The notes beneath the pieces are model-generated. The model saw nothing but the letters and a program-made list of their open reading frames with translations, made no database searches and was not told the DNA's origin. Of a stretch of 64,000 bases of DNA, positions 33,279-41,559 are shown in pieces. This DNA is from Amycolatopsis palatopharyngis. Its GTDB lineage: Bacteria; Actinomycetota; Actinomycetes; Mycobacteriales; Pseudonocardiaceae. Within the stretch, counting starts at the first letter, position 1. Each line of letters begins with the position of its first letter. The translations under genes were made by a program, and so were the position numbers. Where the stretch lies: NCBI RefSeq assembly GCF_003385185.1, contig NZ_PQHZ01000003.1:1-64000 (forward strand). The letters are read 5' to 3'.

Positions 33279-33312
33279 TTGCGTCAATCGAAGGTTGTTG
33301 CGTAATGCGCAG
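33279..33312. promoter_or_regulatory. tandem IclR-type operators before DMGO-like gene 2
   Basis: TTGCG-TCAAT-CGAAG (33279-33293) and TTGCG-TAATG-CGCAG (33298-33312) are spaced 19 bp start to start, 50-80 bases upstream of the ATG at 33362. Confidence 0.6.
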
Positions 33313-33361
33313 CTTCTGATCCGGTCGATCCGGCATCGTTCGAAAGACTGGAGGACGGCTG

Positions 33362-35818
33362 ATGGCGAGGACGCCGCGCGTGGTGATCATCGGTGCGGGC
33401 ATCACGGGGTGTGCGCTGGCCGACGAGCTGAGCGCGCGTGGCTGGAGCGATATCACCGTCCTCGAACAGGGGCCGTTGTTCACCACGGGTGGACACACCT
33501 CCCAGGCTCCGGGGCCGGTGTTCCGGACCACCGGATCCAAGACGATGACCGGTTTCGCGAACTACACAGTGGACAAATACGCCGAGCTGACGCTCGACGG
33601 CGAGCAGTGCTTCCATCCCGTCGGTGGGCTTGAGGTCGCGGTCAGCGAGTCACGCTGGGCAGACCTCAAACGCCGGCACGGCTGGGCGACGTCGTGGGGA
33701 GTGGAGAGTTACCTGTGCTCGCCAGAGGAGTGCGCGGCACTGAACCCCATGCTCGCCGCCGACCGGCTGATCGGCGGCTTCCACATCCCGGGCGACGGGC
33801 TGGTCCGGCCGTCGCGCGCCGCGGAGGCGCAGGCGCGCCGCGCGATGGATCGCGGCGTGCGCTTTCTGGCGTGGCACACGGTGACCGGCGTGGAGCGTCA
33901 CGCGGGGCGGGTGCGCGGGGTGACGACGGATCAGGGCGGCTTCCGCGCCGATGTCATCGTCTCCTGTGCGGGAATGCGCGCTCCGGCGATCGGCGAGCTG
34001 GTGGAACTGGACGTACCGCTCGTCCCGATGGTGCACCAGTACGCCAAGACCGCACCGGTTCCACGATCGCGCGGGCAGCGCGAACAGGATGGTTCTCGGC
34101 TCGAGGCGACCAGCCCGCTGCTGCGGCACCAGGAAGCCGGGCTGTACTTCCTTGAGCACGCCGATCGGATCGGTATCGGCTCGTACGGGCACCGGCCCAT
34201 GCCGGTGAGCCAAGGGGAGCTCGCGGCTCCGGCCGTGGGGAGCGTGCCTACGGAGTCGCCCTTCACCGCGGAGGAGTTCGACTCCTCCTGGGCGCGCGCT
34301 GTTGCGCTGTTACCAGGGCTTGCCGATACGAAGGTGGAGGAGAGAAGCGACGGTCTCCTGCCCTTCACCGCCGACGGCAATCCGCTGCTCGGCGAGCACC
34401 CGGAAATGGAAGGCTTCTGGGTCGCCGAAGCCGTACGGATCAGTCACTCCGCGGGGGTGGCCAAAGCCATGGCGGAATGGCTCGTGGACGGGCAACCGGG
34501 TGTGGACGTGCGTGCCTGCGAACTCAATCGGTTCGAGCCCGCACAGCTGGCACCCGAGTATGTCGAGGCGCGCAGCAGCCGCACTTTTGCGGAGGTGTAC
34601 GACATCGTGCATCCCCTGCGGCCGATGGAACACCCCCGCCCCTTGCGGACCAGCCCGTTCTACGAACGCGAGGTGGAGCTCGGAGCGCACTTCCTCGAGT
34701 CGACCGGCTGGGAGCGTCCACAGTGGTACGAGTCGAACGCGGAACTCCCCGAGGTTGAGCAGATACCGCCGCGAAACGACTGGGCCGCACAGTACTATTC
34801 GCCGATATCCGGAGCCGAAGCCCTCGTCACCCGCGAGCGGGTCGCGATGTTCGACCTGACATCACTGAAGCGCTTCGAGGTCAGCGGTCCCGAGGCGCTG
34901 GCCTTTCTGCAGACCCTGACCACGAATCAGATCGACCGCAGCCCGGGATCGGTGACCTATAGTCTGTTGCTCGGCGAGGACGGTGGGATTCGCAGCGACC
35001 TTACCGTCGCACGCCTTGCCGAGGACAGATTCCAGGTGGGTGCCAACAGCAATCTGGACCTGAACTGGCTGCAGCGGCACCTGCCTCCCGGGGGCAAGGT
35101 GCAATTGCGGGACATCACCGCGGGAACCTGCTGTATCGGATTATGGGGTCCGCGTGCGCGATTATTGCTCCAGCCGCTCATCCGGCAGGACATTTCGCCC
35201 GAGTCGATGGGAATCTTCACGGCAAAGAAGCTCTTCGTCGGCGACGTGCCCGTGACGGCAATGCGATTGTCCTATGTGGGTGAGCTCGGCTGGGAGCTCT
35301 ACACCACGGCGGATCTGGGGCGGAAACTGTGGGACACCTTGTGGGAGGCGGGCCAGGACCACGGGGTTATCGCTGCCGGGCGAGGTGCTCTCGACAGCCT
35401 GCGACTGGAGAAGGGGTACCGCGCCTCGGGTGTCGATATGACGACGGAACACGATCCGTTCGAGGCCGGTGTCGGCTTCGCCGTGCGGATGGACAAGGGA
35501 TATTTCATCGGCAGGGATGTACTGGTGGGACGTTCGCCCGCGACAGCGTCCCGGAAGCTGACCTGCCTGATCATCGATGACGACTATCAGGTGGTGATGG
35601 GCGGCGAACCCGTTTTAGGGGCGGGAGAGCCGGTCGGTTATGTCACCAGTGCCGCGCGCGGTTACACCATCGGCAGGAACATCGCCTACGCCTGGCTGCC
35701 GGCGGGGGTGGCGGTGCCGGGCAACGAAGTGGCCATCGAGTACTTCGGTGAGAAGGTGCCCGCGGTGGTTGCCGAGGAGCCGTTGTTCGACCCCGGAATG
35801 ACGCGTCTTCGAGGTTGA
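33362..35818 (+). CDS. dimethylglycine oxidase-family protein 2, covalent-FAD His replaced
   Basis: 818 residues with GGAGG before the ATG. The FAD domain ([17 protein letters not shown]), FAO middle domain and GcvT folate domain (about 420-815) are complete. At the flavin-linking motif the protein reads GGHTSQAPGPVF where its two paralogues have SHAPGLVF; the histidine that carries FAD in characterised dimethylglycine oxidase is thus a glutamine. FAD may be bound non-covalently, or the enzyme may be altered in substrate or rate. It is preceded by tandem IclR-type sites and followed by an AT-rich gap. Confidence 0.83.
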   Translation: MARTPRVVIIGAGITGCALADELSARGWSDITVLEQGPLFTTGGHTSQAPGPVFRTTGSKTMTGFANYTVDKYAELTLDGEQCFHPVGGLEVAVSESRWADLKRRHGWATSWGVESYLCSPEECAALNPMLAADRLIGGFHIPGDGLVRPSRAAEAQARRAMDRGVRFLAWHTVTGVERHAGRVRGVTTDQGGFRADVIVSCAGMRAPAIGELVELDVPLVPMVHQYAKTAPVPRSRGQREQDGSRLEATSPLLRHQEAGLYFLEHADRIGIGSYGHRPMPVSQGELAAPAVGSVPTESPFTAEEFDSSWARAVALLPGLADTKVEERSDGLLPFTADGNPLLGEHPEMEGFWVAEAVRISHSAGVAKAMAEWLVDGQPGVDVRACELNRFEPAQLAPEYVEARSSRTFAEVYDIVHPLRPMEHPRPLRTSPFYEREVELGAHFLESTGWERPQWYESNAELPEVEQIPPRNDWAAQYYSPISGAEALVTRERVAMFDLTSLKRFEVSGPEALAFLQTLTTNQIDRSPGSVTYSLLLGEDGGIRSDLTVARLAEDRFQVGANSNLDLNWLQRHLPPGGKVQLRDITAGTCCIGLWGPRARLLLQPLIRQDISPESMGIFTAKKLFVGDVPVTAMRLSYVGELGWELYTTADLGRKLWDTLWEAGQDHGVIAAGRGALDSLRLEKGYRASGVDMTTEHDPFEAGVGFAVRMDKGYFIGRDVLVGRSPATASRKLTCLIIDDDYQVVMGGEPVLGAGEPVGYVTSAARGYTIGRNIAYAWLPAGVAVPGNEVAIEYFGEKVPAVVAEEPLFDPGMTRLRG

Positions 35819-36124
35819 AGAACACGAATCTTATTTAGGTCATCGCGGTTTCATTGGTCATGTTCCTCAGCCATTCTTCCTTGTTCTCATAATGCGAGAT
35901 CGGGCCGTCGGCTTGGGATAAATCGGAACGCCGGCTCTCTTGACAGGTAATGTGCGTCAGGTCATAGTTGCACGGGTAATACTCATTCCTTGATCAGATC
36001 AATTCATCACGTTATGTGTACGACTTACCCGGCAAATCGGGCACATTGATTTCGCCTTTGATTCCCGGGGTTTTCGTTGTCCCCACGGCGAGAGGAGGCG
36101 GCGTCCTATGGGCGCCGGATACCA
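35819..36124 (+). promoter_or_regulatory. AT-rich leader/promoter region of the second BCCT carrier
   Basis: 306 bases, much richer in A+T than the surroundings and without a plausible gene. TTGACA (35940-35945), a 17-base spacer and CATAGT (35963-35968) form a good promoter, leaving a leader of roughly 150 bases. GAGAGGAGG near 36090 is too far from ATG 36125, so TTG 36077 or another start remains possible. Confidence 0.5.
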
Positions 36125-37891
36125 ATGTCAGCGGATAACTCACCAGATACCTCGAACGACGGGCCTGGCGGCCGTCCCGGCCGGACGGACCGGGTCGTCT
36201 TCGGCAGCTCGGCGTTGGTGGTGCTCGGGTTCGTCGCCTGGGGCGTGATCGCCACCGACTCCCTGAGCGGGGTGTCCACTTCGGCGCTCAACTGGCTGAT
36301 CACGAACATGGGCTGGGCGTTCCTGCTCGCGGCGAGCGGCTTCGTTGTCTTCGCACTGTGGCTGGCCTTCAGCCGCTACGGCAAGATCCCACTGGGTAAG
36401 GACAACGAACGTCCGGAGTTCCGGACGGTGTCGTGGGTCGCGATGATGTTCAGTGCCGGAATGGGCATCGGGTTGATGTTCTACGGCGTGAGTGAGCCGC
36501 TTGCGCATTTCACCGAACCACCGCCCGGCACCGTGGCCGGTGGAACCGACGCCGCGATCGACACCGCGATGGCCACCTCGCTCTTTCACTGGACGTTGCA
36601 CCCGTGGGCGATCTACGCGGTGGTGGGTCTGGCGATCGCCTACGGCAGCTTCCGGCGCGGCCGCAAACAGCTGATCAGCGCTGCCTTCGCGCCCCTGTTC
36701 GGCAAACGGGCATCCGAAGGACCGGTCGGCAAGATGATCGACGTGTTCGCGATCTTCGCGACGTTGTTCGGTTCCGCCGCGTCGCTGGGCCTGGGTGCTT
36801 TGCAGATCGGTAGTGGACTCACCGAAGGTGGCTGGCTTTCCGGGCAGCCCGAGGTCGGCCTGCTGGTGGCGGTGATCGCGGTGCTGACCGTCGCATTCAT
36901 CGCCTCGGCGGTCTCCGGCGTGGCGAAGGGAATCCAGTGGTTGTCGAACATCAACATGGTGCTGGCCGGAGTGCTCGCCCTGTTCATCTTCGTGGTGGGG
37001 CCGACGGTGTTCATCCTCAATCTGATTCCCTCGGCGATCGGTGACTACTTCCGGGAGATGGGGGAGATGGTCTCCCGAACCGCGGCGTCGGGTGGCGATC
37101 CGATGGAGAGCTGGCTGTCGTCGTGGACGATCTTCTACTGGGCTTGGTGGATCTCCTGGACGCCGTTCGTCGGCATGTTCATCGCCAGGATCAGCCGCGG
37201 TCGCACCATCAAGCAGTTCGTCGGTGGGGTGATCCTGGTGCCTACGGTCGTCAGCCTGGTCTGGTTCGCGATCCTGGGTGGTACGGCCGTCGACCTCCAG
37301 CGCGGCGGCACGGACCTCGCCGGCGCGGGTAGCCCGGAATCGCAACTGTTCGGGGTGCTGGGTCAGCTTCCACTGCCCGCCGTCGCCGGTGTGCTGGTCA
37401 TGGTTCTGGTGGCGATCTTCTTCGTCTCCGGCGCCGATGCCGCGTCCATGGTGATGGGCACCCTGTCGCAACGGGGATCGATCGAGCCCAGGAAGTCCGT
37501 GGTGATCTTCTGGGGTGTGGCAACCGGTGCGGTCGCCGCGGTGATGTTGCTCGTAGGCAGCGGCGGTGGCACGGCGTTGACCGGCCTGCAGAACCTGACG
37601 ATCATCGCGGCGGCGCCGTTCGTGCTCGTGATGATCGTGTTGTGTGTGGCGCTGGCGAAGGACCTGCGCAGCGATCCGATGGTCCGGCGGGACGAGAAGA
37701 GCGCCGAGCTAGTGGATCAGGCAGTCATGGTGGGCGATGCCGAGTACGACGGCGACTTCCAGTTGCAGGTCACCGCCGCTGTGGACGGGCCAGTATGTTC
37801 CCCTGACGACCTGATAGCGGACGACCTAGGGCTCGAGGAGGAGTTACGCGACATGACCGAGCATGTCGCGAGGGTCGATCGCGAGGACTAG
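36125..37891 (+). CDS. BCCT-family glycine betaine transporter (BetP/OpuD type)
   Basis: 588 residues if started at ATG 36125 (604 from TTG 36077). Twelve hydrophobic spans and the tryptophan box (WTIFYWAWWISWTPFVGMF) mark a BCCT carrier. The TM3 motif is SAGMGIGLMFYG with Gly116 where BetT has Asp, the arrangement of Na+-coupled betaine carriers. Import of glycine betaine or a similar betaine is expected. The tail is shorter than that of BetT. The TAG stop codon lies within the CTAG at the left end of a MITE-like element. Confidence 0.85.
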   Translation: MSADNSPDTSNDGPGGRPGRTDRVVFGSSALVVLGFVAWGVIATDSLSGVSTSALNWLITNMGWAFLLAASGFVVFALWLAFSRYGKIPLGKDNERPEFRTVSWVAMMFSAGMGIGLMFYGVSEPLAHFTEPPPGTVAGGTDAAIDTAMATSLFHWTLHPWAIYAVVGLAIAYGSFRRGRKQLISAAFAPLFGKRASEGPVGKMIDVFAIFATLFGSAASLGLGALQIGSGLTEGGWLSGQPEVGLLVAVIAVLTVAFIASAVSGVAKGIQWLSNINMVLAGVLALFIFVVGPTVFILNLIPSAIGDYFREMGEMVSRTAASGGDPMESWLSSWTIFYWAWWISWTPFVGMFIARISRGRTIKQFVGGVILVPTVVSLVWFAILGGTAVDLQRGGTDLAGAGSPESQLFGVLGQLPLPAVAGVLVMVLVAIFFVSGADAASMVMGTLSQRGSIEPRKSVVIFWGVATGAVAAVMLLVGSGGGTALTGLQNLTIIAAAPFVLVMIVLCVALAKDLRSDPMVRRDEKSAELVDQAVMVGDAEYDGDFQLQVTAAVDGPVCSPDDLIADDLGLEEELRDMTEHVARVDRED

Positions 37892-38054
37892 GACGTGTCT
37901 GACGGATCCGCTTTCCGGCTGCGCGGTGCCCAGGCGGCGCCTCGCGGCGTTGCCCCCGCACCCCCGTACAACCAGTACGAGGGTGCGGGGGCGCCTTGCG
38001 ATGCATCCACCTGGATCACCGCTCGCACGGAGGAGATCCATCAGACACGCCCTA
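37889..38054. mobile_element. MITE-like element flanked by TA/CTAG, about 166 bp
   Basis: The left end CTAGGACGTGTCTGACGGAT (37888-37907) and the reverse complement of the right end, CTAGGGCGTGTCTGATGGAT, agree at 18 of 20 positions. The interior is one long imperfect palindrome, strongest around GCCCCCGCACCC/GGGTGCGGGGGC. There is no transposase gene. CTAG at both borders fits TA duplication in a CTAG target, as known for some IS5-family (IS427-type) elements. It sits exactly at the stop codon of the BCCT gene. Confidence 0.7.
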
Positions 38055-38061
38055 GCGGTGA

Positions 38062-38104
38062 CCACGAGAGGCCCGGCGGTGTCGTCCCGCCGGGCCTCTC
38101 GTGG
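38062..38104. terminator. strong bidirectional hairpin terminator
   Basis: A perfect 18-bp stem (38062-38079 with 38087-38104) and a 7-base loop lie between the convergent BCCT and FGE genes. It directly follows the MITE, which separates it from the gene it presumably served. Confidence 0.8.
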
Positions 38105-38113
38105 TCCGCGTCG

Positions 38114-39028
38114 TCAGTGCCGGTCCCGCTCCGGCCCGGTATCGGCGGCGACGCAACGAAAGCCCACGTTGCCCGTGGTGGAGTCCGGCGTCATGCCCTG
38201 CCTGGCGGCGACGCGGTATCGGCGGCAGTAGGAGCTGTGGCACAGGTAGGAACCGCCTTTCGCCACGCGCCGGGTGCCGTCCCCGCCGAACTGGTCGGCG
38301 CACCATTCCCAGACGTTGCCGGTCATGTTGTACAAGCCGAAGTCGTTGGGTTCGAAGGTGTCCACCGGGCAGGTGCCGTACCAGCCGTCAGCCGTCGAGT
38401 TGTGCGCGGGAAAACTGCCCTGCCACACGTTCATCCGGTGCTGTCCGCCCGGTTCCAGTTCGTCGCCCCACGGAAAGAGCTTGCCCTGATGTCCGGCTCT
38501 GGCGGCGCACTCCCACTCCGCCTCGGTGGGCAGGCGTTTGCCCACCCACCGGGCGTAGGCATCGGCATCGGCCCACGAGATGTGCACCACGGGATGGTCC
38601 GGACGAAGCTCCACGGTGGATCCTGGTCCTTCCGGACGGGACCAGTCCGCGCCCTCGACCTGCCGCCACCACGGTGCCGCGGCGACGCCGCGCGTCGGCG
38701 GGAAGTTGTCGGGCAGTAGTCCGGCGAAGACGAACGACCAGCCGTACCGTTGCGCCTCTGTGCGGTAGCCGGTGCCCTCGACGAATCGCGCGAAGTCCGC
38801 GTTGGTCACCGCACGGGTGTCGATCCGGAACGAGTCGAGGGTGACCTCGCGAACCGGCCCCTCCCCGTCGTCCGGATACGCCGAGGGATGGACGCTGCCC
38901 ATGAGGAAGCTGCCTGCGGCGACCCGGGTCATGCCCTCAGTGGAGACGGGCGACGCCGCCGTCTCGATCGGCGCCCCCGCCCCGGCCGGTACCGGGCCAC
39001 GGCCTCCGGACGGGGCGCAGCAGCTCAC
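38114..39028 (-). CDS. formylglycine-generating enzyme (sulfatase maturase)
   Basis: 304 residues from GTG 39028, overlapping the sulfatase stop (GTGA). It is an FGE/SUMF1-type protein: MTRVAAGSFLMGS near the start, RLPTEAEWECAARAG near 165-179 and GNVWEWCAD near 237-245. The two copper-binding active-site cysteines are in KGGSYLCHSSYCRRY (Cys263 and Cys268). It oxidises the cysteine of the sulfatase motif to formylglycine in an O2-dependent reaction. The adjacent sulfatase is the obvious client. Confidence 0.92.
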   Translation of the reverse strand: MSCCAPSGGRGPVPAGAGAPIETAASPVSTEGMTRVAAGSFLMGSVHPSAYPDDGEGPVREVTLDSFRIDTRAVTNADFARFVEGTGYRTEAQRYGWSFVFAGLLPDNFPPTRGVAAAPWWRQVEGADWSRPEGPGSTVELRPDHPVVHISWADADAYARWVGKRLPTEAEWECAARAGHQGKLFPWGDELEPGGQHRMNVWQGSFPAHNSTADGWYGTCPVDTFEPNDFGLYNMTGNVWEWCADQFGGDGTRRVAKGGSYLCHSSYCRRYRVAARQGMTPDSTTGNVGFRCVAADTGPERDRH

Positions 39029-41382
39029 TGTGCCCCCATGATCCGCCGGTGCAGGCCGCCGTCGAAGCCCGGTTCCTCCTCGCCCTGCGCGTCGAGATCG
39101 ACCCGCACGGAGTGGATGAGGCCGGTGAATTCGTTGTCGATCACCGGATAGTCGTCGGTCACGGGCGTGCTGAGGTCCACCCCGATGTCGAGTGTCTCGT
39201 CGAAGGCGAAGTAGTACGGAATGGTCTGCTCGACACGCCCTCGCGCGTGTTCGGTGCCGTCGACGCTGACGACGACGGTGCCGCCGTTGCCGATCCCGCC
39301 GTCGTAGTCGAAGTCCATCCTGATCTCGTGCCGCCCCTGCGGTATCCGTTCGGCGCCACGCACCGGGTAGAGGTCCATGCCGAAGTAGTTGTAGACGTAG
39401 GCGGGCATGCCATCGGTGAAGTACATTGCCCAGCCGCCGAACCGGCCTCCTTGGGCGATGAGGACGCCCTCGCCCCCTGCTGCGGGCACCTCCACGTCGG
39501 CGACCACCGCGTGCGAGCGATTCTTGATGTTGGGCGTGGTCTCCTCGGTGAAGCGCCGCATTCCGCCGCGGTAGGTCACCGACTTCCGGTCACCGAGCAG
39601 GTCGAGACGTCCCGCCAGGGCCGGGTTCTCCCGTTCGGTGACCCGATCGTCCAGCGGGAAGACATTGTGCTTCGCGGCTTCGATCAGGAACAGTTCCTGT
39701 AACTTCCGGAGCTTCTCGGGGTGCTCGTGGGCGAGGTCGTGGGCCTGGCTCCAGTCGTTGTCGAGGTCGTAGAGTTCCCAGACGTCGTCGGCGAACCGCC
39801 TTTCCGCCGTCGAGACCATCTCCCACGGTATGCCGTGCCTGGTGACGGCCATCCATCCTTCGTGGTAGATGCCGCGGTTGCCGCACATCTCGAAGTACTG
39901 GGTACGACGGCGATCCGGAGCGTGCGGATCGGCGAGGGTCTCCCGCATGCTCGTCCCCTCGATCGGTTGCTGCCGCACGCCGTCCACCCGGGTGGGAGCG
40001 GGAATACCGGCGCACTCGAGCACCGTGGGCAGTACGTCGATGACGTGGTGGAACTGGTGCCGCAGCCCGCCACGCTCCTCGATCCCGCGTGGCCAGTGCA
40101 TGATCATGCCGTCCCGCGTGCCGCCGAGATGTGATGCGACCTGCTTGGTCCACTGGTAGGGCGTGTTCATCGCCAGGGCCCAGCCTGCCGGTGCGATCGG
40201 ATAGCTGTGCGGGCCGCCGATCTCGTCGATGTGCCGGATCATCTCGTCGGGGTCGTCCACCACGCCGTGGCCCAGACGGTGTTCGACGACGGTTCCCTCG
40301 ATCCCGCCTTCGCCGGACGCACCGTTGTCGCCGAGGATGTAGAGGAACAGCGTGTTGTCCAGTTCGCCGAGTTCCTCCAGCGCGGCGGTGAACCGGCCGA
40401 TCTGGGTGTCGGCATGCTCGGCGAAGCCCGCGAAGGTCTCCATGAACCTGGCCGCGAGCAACCGCTGGTTCTCGGTGAGCTCGTCCCAGCGCGGCACCCC
40501 CTCGGCCCAGTCCGCGAGTTCGGTGTCCGGCGGCACGACGCCGAGTTCCTTCTGCCGTCGCAGGGTGATCTCGCGCTGGCGGTCCCACCCGTGGTCGAAC
40601 GCGCCCCGGTACTTCTCCCGCCATTCGGCGCCGACGTGGAGCGGTGCGTGCGCCGCGCCCAGCGCGAGGTAGGTGAAGAACGGGCGCTCCGGGGTCAGCG
40701 TGTGCTGCGTGCGGACCCAGTCGATCGCGTGATCGACGAGATCCTCCGAGAGGTGGTATCCGTCCTCCGGCCGCCCAGCCGGCTCGACGGGCGTGGTGCC
40801 CTCGTACAGCAGCGGATACCAGTGGTTCATCTCGGCGCCCATGAAACCGTAGAACGAGTCGAAACCTTCCCCCGTCGGCCAGCGGTCGAAGGGGCCGACT
40901 GCGCTGATCTCCCGTGGCGGCGTCTGGTGCCACTTGCCGAAGGCGGCCGTGCTGTAACCGTTGCCCTGCAGGATCTGGGCGATGGTCGCGGCGCTGCGGG
41001 GACGGAACCCGTTGTAGCCGGGCGCGGACGTGGCCATCTCGCTGGTGCCGCCCATGCCGACGGAGTGATGGTTGCGTCCGGTGAGCAGGGCCTGTCGGGT
41101 CGGGGAACACAGCGCGGTCACATGGAAACGGGTGTATCGGAGCCCGTTGTCGGCAAGCCGGTCCGCGGTGGGCATCTCACACGGTCCGCCGAAGGAACTG
41201 GACGTGCCGAATCCCATGTCGTCGACCAGCACGATCACCACGTTCGGCGCGTCCGGCGGGGCGGTCAGCGGGCGGACCGGCTCGAACGGAGCGTCCTGAT
41301 CGTGGATGTCCATCGCCGTCGCCACCTGCTGCACGTGCTCCGGTTGCGGAAGCTCGTGGCGGCCTGCTTCGGAATCGTTCAC
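39025..41382 (-). CDS. type I arylsulfatase (formylglycine-dependent)
   Basis: 785 residues from GTG 41382 (AAGGAGG upstream). The active-site motif LCSPTRQALLTGR places the formylglycine precursor at Cys92. Metal ligands are expected in VLVDDMGFG (about 52-60) and later DNGASGEGG. There is no signal peptide, so it acts in the cytoplasm. A C-terminal sandwich extends about 250 residues beyond the core, as in large arylsulfatases; choline-O-sulfatases (BetC) are shorter, about 500 residues. A sulfated substrate cannot be named, although the choline context makes a sulfate ester of an osmolyte conceivable. Confidence 0.88.
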   Translation of the reverse strand: MNDSEAGRHELPQPEHVQQVATAMDIHDQDAPFEPVRPLTAPPDAPNVVIVLVDDMGFGTSSSFGGPCEMPTADRLADNGLRYTRFHVTALCSPTRQALLTGRNHHSVGMGGTSEMATSAPGYNGFRPRSAATIAQILQGNGYSTAAFGKWHQTPPREISAVGPFDRWPTGEGFDSFYGFMGAEMNHWYPLLYEGTTPVEPAGRPEDGYHLSEDLVDHAIDWVRTQHTLTPERPFFTYLALGAAHAPLHVGAEWREKYRGAFDHGWDRQREITLRRQKELGVVPPDTELADWAEGVPRWDELTENQRLLAARFMETFAGFAEHADTQIGRFTAALEELGELDNTLFLYILGDNGASGEGGIEGTVVEHRLGHGVVDDPDEMIRHIDEIGGPHSYPIAPAGWALAMNTPYQWTKQVASHLGGTRDGMIMHWPRGIEERGGLRHQFHHVIDVLPTVLECAGIPAPTRVDGVRQQPIEGTSMRETLADPHAPDRRRTQYFEMCGNRGIYHEGWMAVTRHGIPWEMVSTAERRFADDVWELYDLDNDWSQAHDLAHEHPEKLRKLQELFLIEAAKHNVFPLDDRVTERENPALAGRLDLLGDRKSVTYRGGMRRFTEETTPNIKNRSHAVVADVEVPAAGGEGVLIAQGGRFGGWAMYFTDGMPAYVYNYFGMDLYPVRGAERIPQGRHEIRMDFDYDGGIGNGGTVVVSVDGTEHARGRVEQTIPYYFAFDETLDIGVDLSTPVTDDYPVIDNEFTGLIHSVRVDLDAQGEEEPGFDGGLHRRIMGAQ

Positions 41383-41520
41383 GGTGCCCTCCTTGCTGGG
41401 TCGGCGACTCGCCCAGTCTTCGTGCCAGAAGCTCATCGGTCCAGTCGAGAGGGCCGAGCGGCACGATCGCTCCCAACGGCACCCCGCGATGACCCGCACT
41501 GCGCACACCCCCACCCCCGC

Positions 41521-41550
41521 CCATCGCACTTTCCCGGGAAAGTGCGATGG
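41521..41550. repeat. 30-bp perfect palindrome, third copy of CCCGGG-centred repeat
   Basis: Shares the CGCACTTTCCCGGGAAAGTG core with 9300-9325 and extends four bases further on each side within a perfect palindrome. It lies 9 bases beyond the stop of the ferredoxin reductase gene and about 140 bases before the sulfatase start. Confidence 0.65.
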
Positions 41551-41559
41551 ACTGGGCGC

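Noticed and set aside
39025..41382. Choline-O-sulfatase (BetC)
   Set aside because: The protein is far longer than BetC and has the large arylsulfatase architecture; choline context alone is not enough.
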